A DNA stretch of 64,000 nt from Elusimicrobia bacterium RIFCSPLOWO2_02_FULL_39_32 (GTDB taxonomy: Bacteria > Elusimicrobiota > Elusimicrobia > 2-02-FULL-39-32): assembly GCA_001800135.1 (NCBI GenBank), contig MGUU01000025.1:62001-126000 (forward strand), in the 5' to 3' direction. Position numbers and translations under genes: made by a program. The notes under the pieces were generated by a model. It worked only from the letters and a program-made list of their open reading frames with translations. It did no database searches and was not told where the DNA came from. Shown in pieces: positions 1 to 8,228 of this stretch (position 1 is its first letter; every line of letters begins with the position of its first letter).

Positions 1-1
1 C

Positions 2-379
2 TCTCTTGAAAAAAGTATAGGCGGAACACTAGCTCTTAACTTAGATCAAACTCCGCTTTTGCGAGATCAAATTTTAGGCATAAAACTCGCGCTTGCTGAC
101 GGCCATGTGGTTCAATTTGGGGCAAAAGTAATGAAAAATGTGGCTGGATATGACGCGGGCAAATTGCTGCTTGGCTCAAGAGGCAGCTTAGGGGTGATCC
201 TTTCAGTGATCCTAAAAACTTTCCCTCTAAACTATCCGATCCAAGCTCAACCCAATGCTCAAAAGCGCGAAAGTGTAGAAAATAACATTCCTGAAAACAT
301 GTTAGAAATCCATAAAAAAATTAAAAATAGTTTTGATCCAAAAGGAATCTTTTATGAGCTCCCCCTACTTAGATCCTAA
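2..379 (+). CDS. glcE: Glycolate oxidase FAD-binding subunit (GlcE-like), 5'-partial, shortened
   Basis: The open frame runs in from the window edge, so the start is missing. Visible residues begin SLEKSIGGTLALN and continue through LALADG, NVAGYDAGKLLLGSRGSLG and VILKTFP, which match the FAD-binding type 4 domain of GlcE and related flavoprotein subunits. The protein then jumps within about 30 residues to KKIKNSFDPKGIF, the motif normally at the very C-terminus of a ~350-residue GlcE. Most of the C-terminal FAD-oxidase domain is therefore absent, although the frame is open and not obviously broken. It overlaps glcF by 26 nt. The expected role is oxidation of glycolate or a similar 2-hydroxy acid with GlcF and a GlcD subunit, which would lie upstream. 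Whether this short form is active is unknown. Confidence 0.75.
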   Translation, partial: SLEKSIGGTLALNLDQTPLLRDQILGIKLALADGHVVQFGAKVMKNVAGYDAGKLLLGSRGSLGVILSVILKTFPLNYPIQAQPNAQKRESVENNIPENMLEIHKKIKNSFDPKGIFYELPLLRS

Positions 380-1652
380 ATTTAAAGAGCTGGAAAAAGA
401 GTATAATGCGGTCGTACAATGTAATCGCTGCGGATTTTGTGAAACCGTATGCCCTACCTATATGGTCAGCGGAAAAGAAACTCTTTCCCCAAGGGGTAGG
501 AATCAAGCTTTCCGCGAACTTCTAGAAGGCAAAATTAAAAATCCAGAAAATGCTTCGGAGATTTTTTCTACCTGTCTTACCTGCCACGCCTGCACCAATG
601 TTTGCTTCTCGGAAGTTCCTGTGGCAAAATTAATGTCTTCTGCAAGAGCCTGCGCCCAAGAAAAAAATAATTTTTACCCTTTGCAACAATTTCTCCTATC
701 CCTTTTTCTTTCACAAAGAAAACTGTTCTCTTTAATATGTTGGTTTCTTTTTTTATGTAAAAGATTAGGAATTTCAAAAATCTTAAAGCAATTAAAACTC
801 CTAAGATTTATTCCGGAACTAGAGGCAGGGGAAGATATTATCTTAAAAACTCCTCTAATCTTTGGAGGAAAAAAAAATGTCTTAAAACAAAGAAAACAAG
901 AACCTTCTCTTTCAAAAAAAATGAAAAACGCTTACTTTTCTGGATGCGGCATTCATTACCTCTACCCAAAAGTTTCCACCGCATGTTTAAAAGTATTGAA
1001 TTTAAGCAATCTCGGGATTGAGTCGCCAAACCATTCTTGCTGCGGATTAATAGCAGCCAGCGCAGGGAACTTAAAGATTGCTAAAGAGCTAGCTAAAAAA
1101 AATATTAAAGAATTTTCCAGACTAAACCCAAATCAAATAATTGTAGATGATGATTCCTGCTGCGGGTTTATGAAAAGCTATGGGGAACTCTTAAACCAAG
1201 ATCCACAAGCCGTTCAATTTTCCAATAAAATAAAAAATATTTCCGAATTCATTTTGGAAAACGAAGCCATACCTCAAATAGGACAAACTAAAACCATGGG
1301 TAAGGTTACTTACCATGATCCCTGCCAAATGGGGAACGCTCACAAAAGTACCGATGCCCCTAGAAAAATCTTACAGAACTTGAAAGGATTAGCGTTTGTG
1401 GAAATGGATGAATCTAACTGGTGCTGCGGAGGCGCGGGCAGTTACTGCCTTAAACACCCCTCTCTCGCGGAAGATATTCTAGAAAGAAAACTTCTTAATA
1501 TTGAGAAAACAGGAGCTGAGATTGTGATCACTCAGGCTTCTTCTTGTCTTCTGCATTTAGAATATGGGATTAGAAAAAAAGGGTGGCAGAACAAACTAAA
1601 AATAATGCATCTTGCGGAACTATTGAGCGACTCTATTCTCCAAAGACTCTAG
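354..1652 (+). CDS. glcF: Glycolate oxidase iron-sulfur subunit (GlcF)
   Basis: 432 residues. The N-terminus has two 4Fe-4S ferredoxin motifs, CNRCGFCETVCP and CLTCHACTNVC. The C-terminal half has the repeated cysteine-rich CCG domain of heterodisulfide-reductase/GlcF proteins, seen as SCCGLIAASAGN, DDSCCGF, HDPCQMGN and WCCGGAGSYC. The start is placed at the ATG at 354 because AAAGGA lies 7 nt upstream; an in-frame TTG at 333 would only lengthen the overlap with the preceding gene. It should pass electrons from the flavin subunits to the membrane quinone pool. Its 3' end overlaps the convergent SurA_N-like gene by 33 nt. LutA-like lactate-oxidation proteins share these domains, but the GlcE-like neighbour favours GlcF. 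Confidence 0.85.
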   Translation: MSSPYLDPKFKELEKEYNAVVQCNRCGFCETVCPTYMVSGKETLSPRGRNQAFRELLEGKIKNPENASEIFSTCLTCHACTNVCFSEVPVAKLMSSARACAQEKNNFYPLQQFLLSLFLSQRKLFSLICWFLFLCKRLGISKILKQLKLLRFIPELEAGEDIILKTPLIFGGKKNVLKQRKQEPSLSKKMKNAYFSGCGIHYLYPKVSTACLKVLNLSNLGIESPNHSCCGLIAASAGNLKIAKELAKKNIKEFSRLNPNQIIVDDDSCCGFMKSYGELLNQDPQAVQFSNKIKNISEFILENEAIPQIGQTKTMGKVTYHDPCQMGNAHKSTDAPRKILQNLKGLAFVEMDESNWCCGGAGSYCLKHPSLAEDILERKLLNIEKTGAEIVITQASSCLLHLEYGIRKKGWQNKLKIMHLAELLSDSILQRL

Positions 1653-2354
1653 ATGCATTTTTAATTTAGCATTACTTCCCAACTGCTGATACCAACGGTT
1701 TAAAATATGAGCGCTCTTTTCTTGACGGATTTTCTCTCTAAGAGCCTCTGGGTTTTTCTTAAAATCTTCCAATGTTTTATCTCTATCTTTTTCAGGAAGG
1801 GTCTGGCTTAGGTAAGTAAACTCCTGCTCTAGTTCTCTATCCGTAACTTTTATGCCCTGCAAAATAAATGCCCGCAAACGGCCAATGGCAATTTGTCTTC
1901 TTTGAGATTCCTCAAATTCTTTAGGGGTTGTCTTAAAGCCATAGTTTAAAGCCTCTGCGTATGTTTTAGGATCAAACTTTCCATCTCTTTGAAAAGAAGG
2001 AACAGAAGCCAAAGTTTGCGCTAATTCCATGTCCGTAACATAGATGTCATAACGTTTTGCTTCCTGATAAAATACGCTTTCCTGCACAAGGCTCTGCACC
2101 ACATCCTGTTTAATCTGATTTAGAACTTGAGGACTCAAATCTTCATTCCGATCTCTTTTGGAATTAATCACTTGATTATAAAATGTAGAAAAACGACGAA
2201 GGGGAATTTTTTCTCTATTCACCTCAGCTATCGTGTCGGTTAAGGATGTTCCGGAACGAAGATAAAATCCGAACCCAACAAAAGTGCTAATCACAAAACC
2301 AACGATCATAATGATTAGGATTGTATTCTTATGTTTCCTAAACCAATGCATCAT
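1620..2354 (-). CDS. SurA N-terminal domain protein, membrane anchored (PpiD-like, no PPIase domain)
   Basis: 244 residues. A basic start (HWFRKHKN) precedes one membrane helix at about residues 10-32, giving an inside-in, outside-out anchor as in PpiD. Residues 40-170 resemble the SurA/PpiD chaperone domain: AEVNREKIPLRRFSTFYNQV, then VVQSLVQESVFYQEAKRY and DMELAQTLASVPSFQRDGKF. No parvulin-type prolyl isomerase domain follows, so it is likely a pure periplasmic chaperone or a PpiD relative that has lost its catalytic part. It is the last gene after the M23 peptidase and bactofilin on the same strand, which suggests a role in envelope assembly. Two adjacent ATG codons make the start ambiguous by one residue. 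Confidence 0.7.
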   Translation of the reverse strand: MMHWFRKHKNTILIIMIVGFVISTFVGFGFYLRSGTSLTDTIAEVNREKIPLRRFSTFYNQVINSKRDRNEDLSPQVLNQIKQDVVQSLVQESVFYQEAKRYDIYVTDMELAQTLASVPSFQRDGKFDPKTYAEALNYGFKTTPKEFEESQRRQIAIGRLRAFILQGIKVTDRELEQEFTYLSQTLPEKDRDKTLEDFKKNPEALREKIRQEKSAHILNRWYQQLGSNAKLKMHLESLENRVAQ

Positions 2355-2404
2355 GGATGAATGCCTCTATCTAAACTCGAATGTTGCATTATTCTGGTTA
2401 ACCC

Positions 2405-2821
2405 CTAGCTCCTTAAAGTTGTAAGAGAATTGGAAGAAAGTTCCATCTCAATCACATTTTTTTCTTTTAACATGGAGCAATTCCCTTCAAAAAAAGAGCC
2501 ATCTGCAATAGAAAGAGAAGCGGTTTTAATGTCCCCTAAGACCCGAGCGGTTTCAAGCAACTCTAAGGAAGAGTGAGCTTCAATGTTTCCCGTCACCTTC
2601 CCGCCAATCACTACTTGGGAAGCCTGAACATTGCCGCAAATTTCTCCTCCTTCACCCACAATTAAATAAGTTGCCTCACCTATATCCCCCTCAAGTTTGC
2701 CATCCACACGAATAGCGCCTTCAGAATTTAAAACGCCTTTAAGAAAGGTTTCAGAGCCAAGAATGGTTTCCATTTTAGAAATATTTTTTAAGTTTTTTAA
2801 AAATTTATTTTTTCTAAACAA
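2405..2821 (-). CDS. Bactofilin family cytoskeletal protein
   Basis: 138 residues with the bactofilin (DUF583) beta-helix core: ETILGSETFLKGVL, GAIRVDGKLEGDI, YLIVGEGGEICGNVQAS, VVIGGKVTGNIEA and ARVLGDIKT. Bactofilins polymerise without nucleotide and act as membrane-linked scaffolds for shape or cell-wall work. The start is a TTG at 2821 with AGGAGG 9 nt upstream; the first ATG (2773) would cut off the basic tail that precedes the core. It sits 16 nt after the M23 peptidase. In several bacteria bactofilins and M23 peptidases work as partners that remodel peptidoglycan, so the pair here probably does the same; that is inference from gene order. Confidence 0.9.
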   Translation of the reverse strand: MFRKNKFLKNLKNISKMETILGSETFLKGVLNSEGAIRVDGKLEGDIGEATYLIVGEGGEICGNVQASQVVIGGKVTGNIEAHSSLELLETARVLGDIKTASLSIADGSFFEGNCSMLKEKNVIEMELSSNSLTTLRS

Positions 2822-2837
2822 ATGTTAAAACCTCCTT

Positions 2838-3806
2838 TTATTTTCTTACTATCCTTCTAAATTTTTGTGACTTCCCCATCATATAATTCCAAGGATTCAA
2901 ACATTCGCCGTTGTGCCAAACTTCATAATGGCTGTGATTCCCTGTGCTAGATCCAGAAGAACCCATTGTGGCGATGTTCTGTCCTCTTTTAACCCTTTCT
3001 TTTTCTCTAACTAATATCTTAGAATTATGACCATAGTGAGTGGTATAACCAAAACCATGATCAATCACAATTAACTGACCATACCCAGATTCCCAGCCAG
3101 CATAACTGACGATTCCATCTCCTGTGGCTAAAACCGGAGTGCCCTTATCATTGGCGATATCCACCCCTGTATGAAACTGCATTTGACCATGAAACGGGGA
3201 TACTCTTTCTCCAAATTTTGAAGTTAATCTGCCGGCAGCAGGCCATCCCCTAGGAGTTGCTCTAAAAAAACCTCTCTCATAGGCAATCTGTTCAGAAATT
3301 TCTTTAAAAGATTCTAGCCTAGATTTAGCTTCTTTCTGCACAGCGCTAGACTCTTGATAAATTTCAGATTCTGATATTTCCCACAAATGTTTCTTTAAAC
3401 TTTTTAATAAGATAGAGCGCTCAAAAGCTTCTGGACCGCCCTTGCCGGAAGAACTTGAACGCTCTTCTATAATAGCCTGACGATTTCCCATTTTTAAAAG
3501 CTGCCTTAGCTGGGCATCTGCTTCCCGAACCTGATCCACCAATTCTCTGCTCTTTTTAAGTTCAGACGCAAAAAATTGAACTTTTAGTTTTAGAATTTCA
3601 TAGCTTGCTTTTGTTTTCCAATAATCAATATTTCCAAAAACTGCCAAAGCAGCCCAAAAAGTAAAACCGATCCACAAAGAGCCTAAAAACAAGAAAAAAG
3701 ATAAGGAGATTTGTAATCGAACTTGAGGAAGGGTGCTATGAGGCACCACCATCAGGGTTAACTTTTGTTTAAAAGATTTTGTCAATTTATGAGCGATATT
3801 TTTCAT
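2838..3806 (-). CDS. M23 family metallopeptidase (LytM-like cell-wall hydrolase)
   Basis: About 322 residues. A cytoplasmic basic segment leads to one membrane helix (about residues 30-57), then a coiled-coil stretch and a C-terminal LytM/M23 domain. Zinc ligands are visible in FHTGVDIAND (H, D) and in GNHSHYEVW (the H-x-H pair), with TTHYGHNSKILV between them, so the enzyme looks active on peptidoglycan cross-bridges. The start is set at the ATG at 3806; an in-frame TTG at 3815 is possible and neither has a clear Shine-Dalgarno. A good promoter lies just upstream (3832-3860). It begins a three-gene unit with bactofilin and the SurA_N-like protein. Confidence 0.9.
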   Translation of the reverse strand: MKNIAHKLTKSFKQKLTLMVVPHSTLPQVRLQISLSFFLFLGSLWIGFTFWAALAVFGNIDYWKTKASYEILKLKVQFFASELKKSRELVDQVREADAQLRQLLKMGNRQAIIEERSSSSGKGGPEAFERSILLKSLKKHLWEISESEIYQESSAVQKEAKSRLESFKEISEQIAYERGFFRATPRGWPAAGRLTSKFGERVSPFHGQMQFHTGVDIANDKGTPVLATGDGIVSYAGWESGYGQLIVIDHGFGYTTHYGHNSKILVREKERVKRGQNIATMGSSGSSTGNHSHYEVWHNGECLNPWNYMMGKSQKFRRIVRK

Positions 3807-3831
3807 AGCAAACAAGGCGCACGAGTTTCAT

Positions 3832-3860
3832 TTTATAACAGAATTGTTCTCAAAAGTCAA
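3832..3860 (-). promoter_or_regulatory. Sigma70-type promoter of the M23-bactofilin-SurA_N operon
   Basis: On the minus strand TTGACT (3860-3855) is followed after exactly 17 nt by TATAAA (3837-3832). The predicted transcription start is about 10-20 nt before the M23 start codon. An ATG immediately after the -10 opens a 14-codon frame that overlaps the start of the peptidase gene; this may be chance. Confidence 0.65.
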
Positions 3861-3875
3861 GGCAAATTCAAATTA

Positions 3876-5342
3876 TCATAAAGCTTCTAATAAGGCTCGG
3901 GCTTTGTGCAGAGATTCCTGAAATTCAAGTTCAGGATCGCTGTCTGCCACAATTCCAGAGCCTACCTGTATGTTCAGCATCCCTTTGCTTTTTATTGCGG
4001 TTCTAATTAAAAGATTTATTTCACCATCTCCTTGAACCCCTATCCAGCCGCAAGAACCAAAAAATAGAGATCTAGCTAGAGGTTCCACTTCATCTAAAAT
4101 CTGCATGCAGCGTATTTTAGGGCAGCCTGTGATGGTTCCTCCTGGAAAAACTGCTTGAATTGCGCTAAAAATATCTTGAGACTTGCTTAAATTTCCTTGC
4201 ACATGAGAAACAATGTGCATAACATGCGAATATTTTTCTATGACCATCTTTTCTTTAACTCTTACGCTGCCAGACTCACACACCCTGCCCAGATCATTCC
4301 GTTCCAAATCTAAAAGCATAATATGTTCTGCGCGCTCTTTTGGGCTTAATATCAGTTCCCCTGCTAAAAGCTTGTCTTTCTTGGAATTTGCTCCCCTGGG
4401 GCGTGTGCCTGCAATAGGCCTTGTTTCCACCTGATTGGCTCTTTTTTTTAAGAGCAGCTCTGGTGAACAGCTGGCAAGTTGCAAATTTGGCAAACGAAAA
4501 AAACAGGCATAGGGCGAGGGATTAATTTTCCTTAAACGCGCGTAAAAAAAACCAAGGTCTCCTCTAAAGGGAGTTTTAATCCGTTGAGAAAGATTGGCCT
4601 GATAAATGTCTCCTGCGCGGATATATTTTTTTAGTTTAAAAACAGAATCTGTAAAATATTTTTTTTTGTCTTCAATCGGCAATTTTTTTTTGGAAATTTT
4701 TAAATCTTTTTTAAGGGGTAAATCTGGAAAAGAACTTTGTTTTTTCCTAAAAATTTTTAAAAATTCAAGCAGTTTTTCTTTTTCTTTACTATATAAATTG
4801 GCTGGAAAAACAGATCTATTTTTTAGATTGAGGCAGCTCATAAAATAGATTCTCTTTTTTTTATGGTCATAACAGGCAATCTTCTCATAGAGACTAAAAT
4901 CAATCCAAGGGAGCTTTAGTTCATCCTTAGGGGAATCGCTAGCCCAACCGCTTTCAAATGCTCTGCCCAAGTCGTAAGAGATAAGACCAACGACCCCTCC
5001 ATAGAAAGCTGGAAACTGTTTTGGTAAATGAGGGCCAGGGTTAAAGTGAATATAGTTTTGCAAAGATTTCCAAACCTTTAAAGAATTTTTTTTGCCAAAA
5101 CTAACCCAAGATTCTCTAGCCTTAGCCAAAGGAAAATAGGAATACGATCCAGAGGTTGAAACATTAAAACTATCTAAAAAAAAAGTTCTGGAAAAATTCT
5201 TGCAAAGAGAAAGAAAAGCAAGATATGGATCCGCCTGTTCTAAACTGAATGAAACAAGGATAGGAACTTGAGAATATTTTTTTGACCAGTTAATAAACTG
5301 TTTTAAAGAAGGATAGATTTGAATCTTTTTAAAATTTAACAA
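3876..5342 (-). CDS. pabB: Chorismate-binding enzyme, probably aminodeoxychorismate synthase component I (PabB)
   Basis: 488 residues with the full chorismate-binding domain: IRAGDIYQANLSQRI, SPELLLKK, RPIAGTRPRGANS, HIMLLDLERNDLGRV, YSHVMHIVSHV, FPGGTITGCPKIR and GSGIVADSDPELEFQE. PabB makes 4-amino-4-deoxychorismate for folate with a glutamine amidotransferase partner. The AGD-YQ-NLSQR segment is closer to PabB than to TrpE, but the motif that carries a catalytic lysine in many PabB enzymes (PIKGT) reads PIAGT, as in TrpE and some PabB. No trp or pabA gene is near. The start is a TTG 6 nt after the DUF1015 stop, so the two genes are probably co-transcribed from the hemL side. Confidence 0.75.
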   Translation of the reverse strand: MLNFKKIQIYPSLKQFINWSKKYSQVPILVSFSLEQADPYLAFLSLCKNFSRTFFLDSFNVSTSGSYSYFPLAKARESWVSFGKKNSLKVWKSLQNYIHFNPGPHLPKQFPAFYGGVVGLISYDLGRAFESGWASDSPKDELKLPWIDFSLYEKIACYDHKKKRIYFMSCLNLKNRSVFPANLYSKEKEKLLEFLKIFRKKQSSFPDLPLKKDLKISKKKLPIEDKKKYFTDSVFKLKKYIRAGDIYQANLSQRIKTPFRGDLGFFYARLRKINPSPYACFFRLPNLQLASCSPELLLKKRANQVETRPIAGTRPRGANSKKDKLLAGELILSPKERAEHIMLLDLERNDLGRVCESGSVRVKEKMVIEKYSHVMHIVSHVQGNLSKSQDIFSAIQAVFPGGTITGCPKIRCMQILDEVEPLARSLFFGSCGWIGVQGDGEINLLIRTAIKSKGMLNIQVGSGIVADSDPELEFQESLHKARALLEAL

Positions 5343-5348
5343 AAGACT

Positions 5349-6560
5349 TTATAAGCTTCTAAAAACTAAACCTGTAAGCAATTTGGGATAAAAATAGGTA
5401 GATTTCTGCGGCATCAGCTCGCCTTGGCTCACGATCTGATAAAGTTCTTGGATGAAGCTGGGAGGCACCAATAAAGCGACTGAATCCAATTTTTTAGCAA
5501 TTTGCAAAGCCTCTTTTTTATCGTGCGTATAAATAAAATCTTCTTTCTTTTTTTCAGGTAAAAAAACGCTGTGCAAATGAACCAAAGGAAGTTTAAGATA
5601 AGGCTCGCTTTTATCAGGGAACAAATTTTTTAAAGCGCTCAAAGAATGAATCCCCACTGCAAATTTTTCCCTGCCATAACTTAAAATAAAAGAATAATCT
5701 TTGGCTGGCTTTTTTAGCGCGGGTTTTAACCAGAAAAATTCTTTAAGAGAATTAAGTTGTTCTAAAAGCTGCTTAAAAAGAACTTTCCCTCCTTGGCCTT
5801 GTGGCATTAAAATGCGATGCGTGGGATAAATTAACAGCCCTTTATCCTCCATGGGACAAAGATAAAAAAGAGTTCTTTTTGAGCCAACAAGCTCTTTTTT
5901 AATTTGGGAATAGTTCCAAGCTGTTTCATAACGGTGATGACCGTCTGCAATTAAAACAGGGGATTTTTGCAAGGCTTCCTGAAAAACATTCTGCAGCTTT
6001 ATATCTCTTAAAGCCCAAATTTTATGCAGCACATGGTCTTTATCCTTAAATTCAACTAAAGGATCTTTTTTGGAAAAATCAGTAAGGATCTTGCCAACCT
6101 TCTGATTTGGATCTTTAAACATGCCAAAAATAGAGCTGGTATTCATTTGCAGCGCTTTTAATAAATTGAGCCGATCCTCTTTAGGTTTAGAAAGAGTTAG
6201 TTCATGTCTTAAGACAGAACCTTCTCCTGGTTTTTCTACTTCTAACTCACAAAAAAATCCTTTACGGGAGGCTGACTCCCCATCTTTTTTAAAAATTTGT
6301 TCGTAAACATAGAAAGAAGATTCCTGATCCTGTTGAACAACCATTTTTTTAACCCAATCCTGCCAAATTTTTTTTGCATTTTCGTATTTATCCAGATCAG
6401 TCCCTTGAGGAAGTTCCACTTGTATGGCGTTATTCTTTATTTTTCTTAAATTTTTTTCTAAGGACGACCCAATCACATCATAAGGCGGACAAACCAACTG
6501 CGCTACTTCTTTGGAAGTTCCAGAGTACCTAAATGCTTTGAATGGATAAATTTTAGGCAT
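5349..6560 (-). CDS. DUF1015 family protein
   Basis: 403 residues. It matches the DUF1015 family from the first residues (MPKIYPFKAFRYS, VCPPYDVI) through SSFYVYEQIF, FFCELEVEKPGEG and LRHELTLSKPKEDRLNLL to LIADGHHRYETAWNY, the family's most conserved block. No reaction is established for this family; the His-rich ADGHHRY block suggests a binding or catalytic site. The start at the ATG at 6560 has AAAGGA 6 nt upstream and overlaps the 3' end of hemL by 8 nt, implying translational coupling. An in-frame start at 6596 would intrude deeper into hemL and is less likely. Confidence 0.85.
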   Translation of the reverse strand: MPKIYPFKAFRYSGTSKEVAQLVCPPYDVIGSSLEKNLRKIKNNAIQVELPQGTDLDKYENAKKIWQDWVKKMVVQQDQESSFYVYEQIFKKDGESASRKGFFCELEVEKPGEGSVLRHELTLSKPKEDRLNLLKALQMNTSSIFGMFKDPNQKVGKILTDFSKKDPLVEFKDKDHVLHKIWALRDIKLQNVFQEALQKSPVLIADGHHRYETAWNYSQIKKELVGSKRTLFYLCPMEDKGLLIYPTHRILMPQGQGGKVLFKQLLEQLNSLKEFFWLKPALKKPAKDYSFILSYGREKFAVGIHSLSALKNLFPDKSEPYLKLPLVHLHSVFLPEKKKEDFIYTHDKKEALQIAKKLDSVALLVPPSFIQELYQIVSQGELMPQKSTYFYPKLLTGLVFRSL

Positions 6561-7854
6561 GAAAAATCCTTTCGGTTTTAAAAATCGCATTAACAATCGC
6601 TTTTTTAGCTTTGCTTAAATTCAATTCTTTATGCGCTAAAGAAAGAAAAACAGCTTCAAATTGAGAGGGTGGAAAATAGATTCCTTCCTCTAACAAAAAT
6701 TGAAAAAATTTTGCGTAAGCTTTTGTATTGGAAGTTTTTGCTGAATCATAATCTGTAACCGGCCTAGGAGTAAAAAAGATGGTGAAGATTGAGCCAATCG
6801 CATTGATGCTTACAAAATTCAGCCATTCAACCTCTTTTTTTATGGAATGAACAAATTCCTCGCTCTTTTTATTGAAGTTGGCGTAGGGGTTCATTTTCTT
6901 TAAAATCTCTAAAGTGGCAAGACCCGCTTCCATAGCTACAGGATTGCCGGAAAGAGTTCCTGCTTGATAAACCGGCCCATCCGGCGCAACTAAGGAGAGT
7001 ATTTCTTTTTTCCCTGCAAAAGCCCCTACAGGAAAACCGCCTCCAATAATTTTACCAAAGCAAGTGATATCCGGCTGAACATTAAAATAAGTTTGAGCGC
7101 CGCCATAAGCGATCCTAAAACCAGTAATCACTTCATCAAAAATTAATAGGGCTTTTGATTGAGCAGTGATTTCTCTTAATCCTTGCAGAAACCCCTGTTT
7201 AGGCAATACCACCCCCATATTGGCTGCAATGGGTTCTACAATGACTGCTGCGATCTCATTGCCTTGTTTTACAAATAGATCACGCACTGAATCTAAATCA
7301 TTATAAGGAAGCACAAGCGTTTGTTTAGAGTAAGATTCTGGAACGCCTAAAGAATCTGGAATGCCAAGGGTAAGAGCTCCAGAACCAGCTTTAACTAATA
7401 AACCATCGGAATGACCGTGGTAACATCCTGAAAATTTTAGAATTTTATCTCTGTTGGTATAGGCTCGCGCTAAACGAAGCGCAGACATGACAGCTTCTGT
7501 GCCTGAAGAAACGAATCTCACCTTTTCTATTGAAGGGATAGCATGGACTAATGTTTGCGCCATCTTGATTTCAATTTGGGTAGAAGCGCCAAAAGAAAAA
7601 CCATGAGCCATTCTTTTTTTTACCCTCTGTAAAACTTGCGGGTGCGCGTGGCCTAGAATTAAAGGTCCCCAGGAAGAGACAAAATCAATATAACAATTTT
7701 CATCTTCATCCCAAATTAAATCCCCTTTGCCCTCTTTAATAAAAAGAGGAACTCCACCCACAGATTTAAAAGCTCTTACAGGGGAATTAACCCCTCCAAC
7801 TAAAAATTGTTTCGCACTCTTAAAATAGTTTTTTGATTTTTTCCTCTTTAACAT
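6553..7854 (-). CDS. hemL: Glutamate-1-semialdehyde 2,1-aminomutase
   Basis: 433 residues, the usual length for HemL. It starts with KSAKQFLVGGVNSPVRAF and contains SSGTEAVMSALRLARAYT, KFSGCYHGHSDGLLVKAGSG, the aspartate segment LIFDEVITGFR and the PLP-lysine segment FGKIIGGGFPVGAFAGK. It converts glutamate-1-semialdehyde to 5-aminolevulinate, the entry to tetrapyrroles by the C5 route. AAGGGA lies about 10 nt before the ATG and a TATAAT box sits at 7889-7894. It is first in a unit with DUF1015 and pabB. Other haem genes of the window are 30 kb away, so the pathway is split into at least two loci. Confidence 0.95.
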   Translation of the reverse strand: MLKRKKSKNYFKSAKQFLVGGVNSPVRAFKSVGGVPLFIKEGKGDLIWDEDENCYIDFVSSWGPLILGHAHPQVLQRVKKRMAHGFSFGASTQIEIKMAQTLVHAIPSIEKVRFVSSGTEAVMSALRLARAYTNRDKILKFSGCYHGHSDGLLVKAGSGALTLGIPDSLGVPESYSKQTLVLPYNDLDSVRDLFVKQGNEIAAVIVEPIAANMGVVLPKQGFLQGLREITAQSKALLIFDEVITGFRIAYGGAQTYFNVQPDITCFGKIIGGGFPVGAFAGKKEILSLVAPDGPVYQAGTLSGNPVAMEAGLATLEILKKMNPYANFNKKSEEFVHSIKKEVEWLNFVSINAIGSIFTIFFTPRPVTDYDSAKTSNTKAYAKFFQFLLEEGIYFPPSQFEAVFLSLAHKELNLSKAKKAIVNAIFKTERIFHA

Positions 7855-7888
7855 TCTTAATTTTCCCTTTTACAGATTAAACCCAAAT

Positions 7889-7925
7889 ATTATAGCCGCC
7901 CAAATATTCAATAAGATTATTGAAT
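7889..7925 (-). promoter_or_regulatory. hemL promoter -10 with upstream 20-bp palindrome
   Basis: A perfect TATAAT on the minus strand (7894-7889) precedes hemL by about 35 nt. No -35 consensus is present; instead a perfect palindrome of two 9-bp arms, ATTCAATAA and TTATTGAAT separated by GA, occupies 7906-7925, covering the -35 position. This is the layout of a site for a dimeric regulator, possibly an activator. The regulator is not known. The palindrome also lies upstream of the divergent small gene at 7980. Confidence 0.5.
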
Positions 7926-7961
7926 TCAGCATGAACTAAATAAATTAGTCGGGTTAGAAAA

Positions 7962-7970
7962 TGATAAAAT
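7962..7970 (+). promoter_or_regulatory. Extended -10 promoter (TGATAAAAT) close to the start codon
   Basis: TG-A-TAAAAT ends 9 nt before the ATG at 7980. No -35 box and no Shine-Dalgarno are visible. Transcription would begin within about 3 nt of the start codon, giving a leaderless mRNA. Confidence 0.4.
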
Positions 7971-7979
7971 AAATGTGTT

Positions 7980-8228
7980 ATGGCCTCTCAAAAAAATCAT
8001 TTTCTTTCCACGGGAATGACTCCACGCTCATGGCGCATGCTTTCTTATATTTGTGTTGGCACTACCATTTATGGAATGGTTCTTTTAACTGAAACTTTAC
8101 AAGCTTATAAACTAAATAGAATTGACCAACAACTAGACCAATTTAATCGTCAAACTGCTTTAGAAATTATGGATGACTCTAAATCTTCGGAAATTTCCAC
8201 TGCTCCTAACCCTTCACCACCCCAATAG
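7980..8228 (+). CDS. Small hypothetical membrane protein
   Basis: 82 residues, not recognised. One hydrophobic helix at about residues 20-38 ([17 protein letters not shown]) with a basic N-terminal side is followed by a polar, Gln/Asp-rich tail ([14 protein letters not shown]) and a Pro/Ser-rich end. It is probably an inner-membrane protein with its tail outside or in the cytoplasm; topology is uncertain. The last 23 nt lie antisense to the end of a decayed rtcB gene, so the C-terminus (NPSPPQ) may have been acquired when the neighbouring gene was lost. It has its own extended -10 promoter and no ribosome-binding site. Confidence 0.55.
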   Translation: MASQKNHFLSTGMTPRSWRMLSYICVGTTIYGMVLLTETLQAYKLNRIDQQLDQFNRQTALEIMDDSKSSEISTAPNPSPPQ

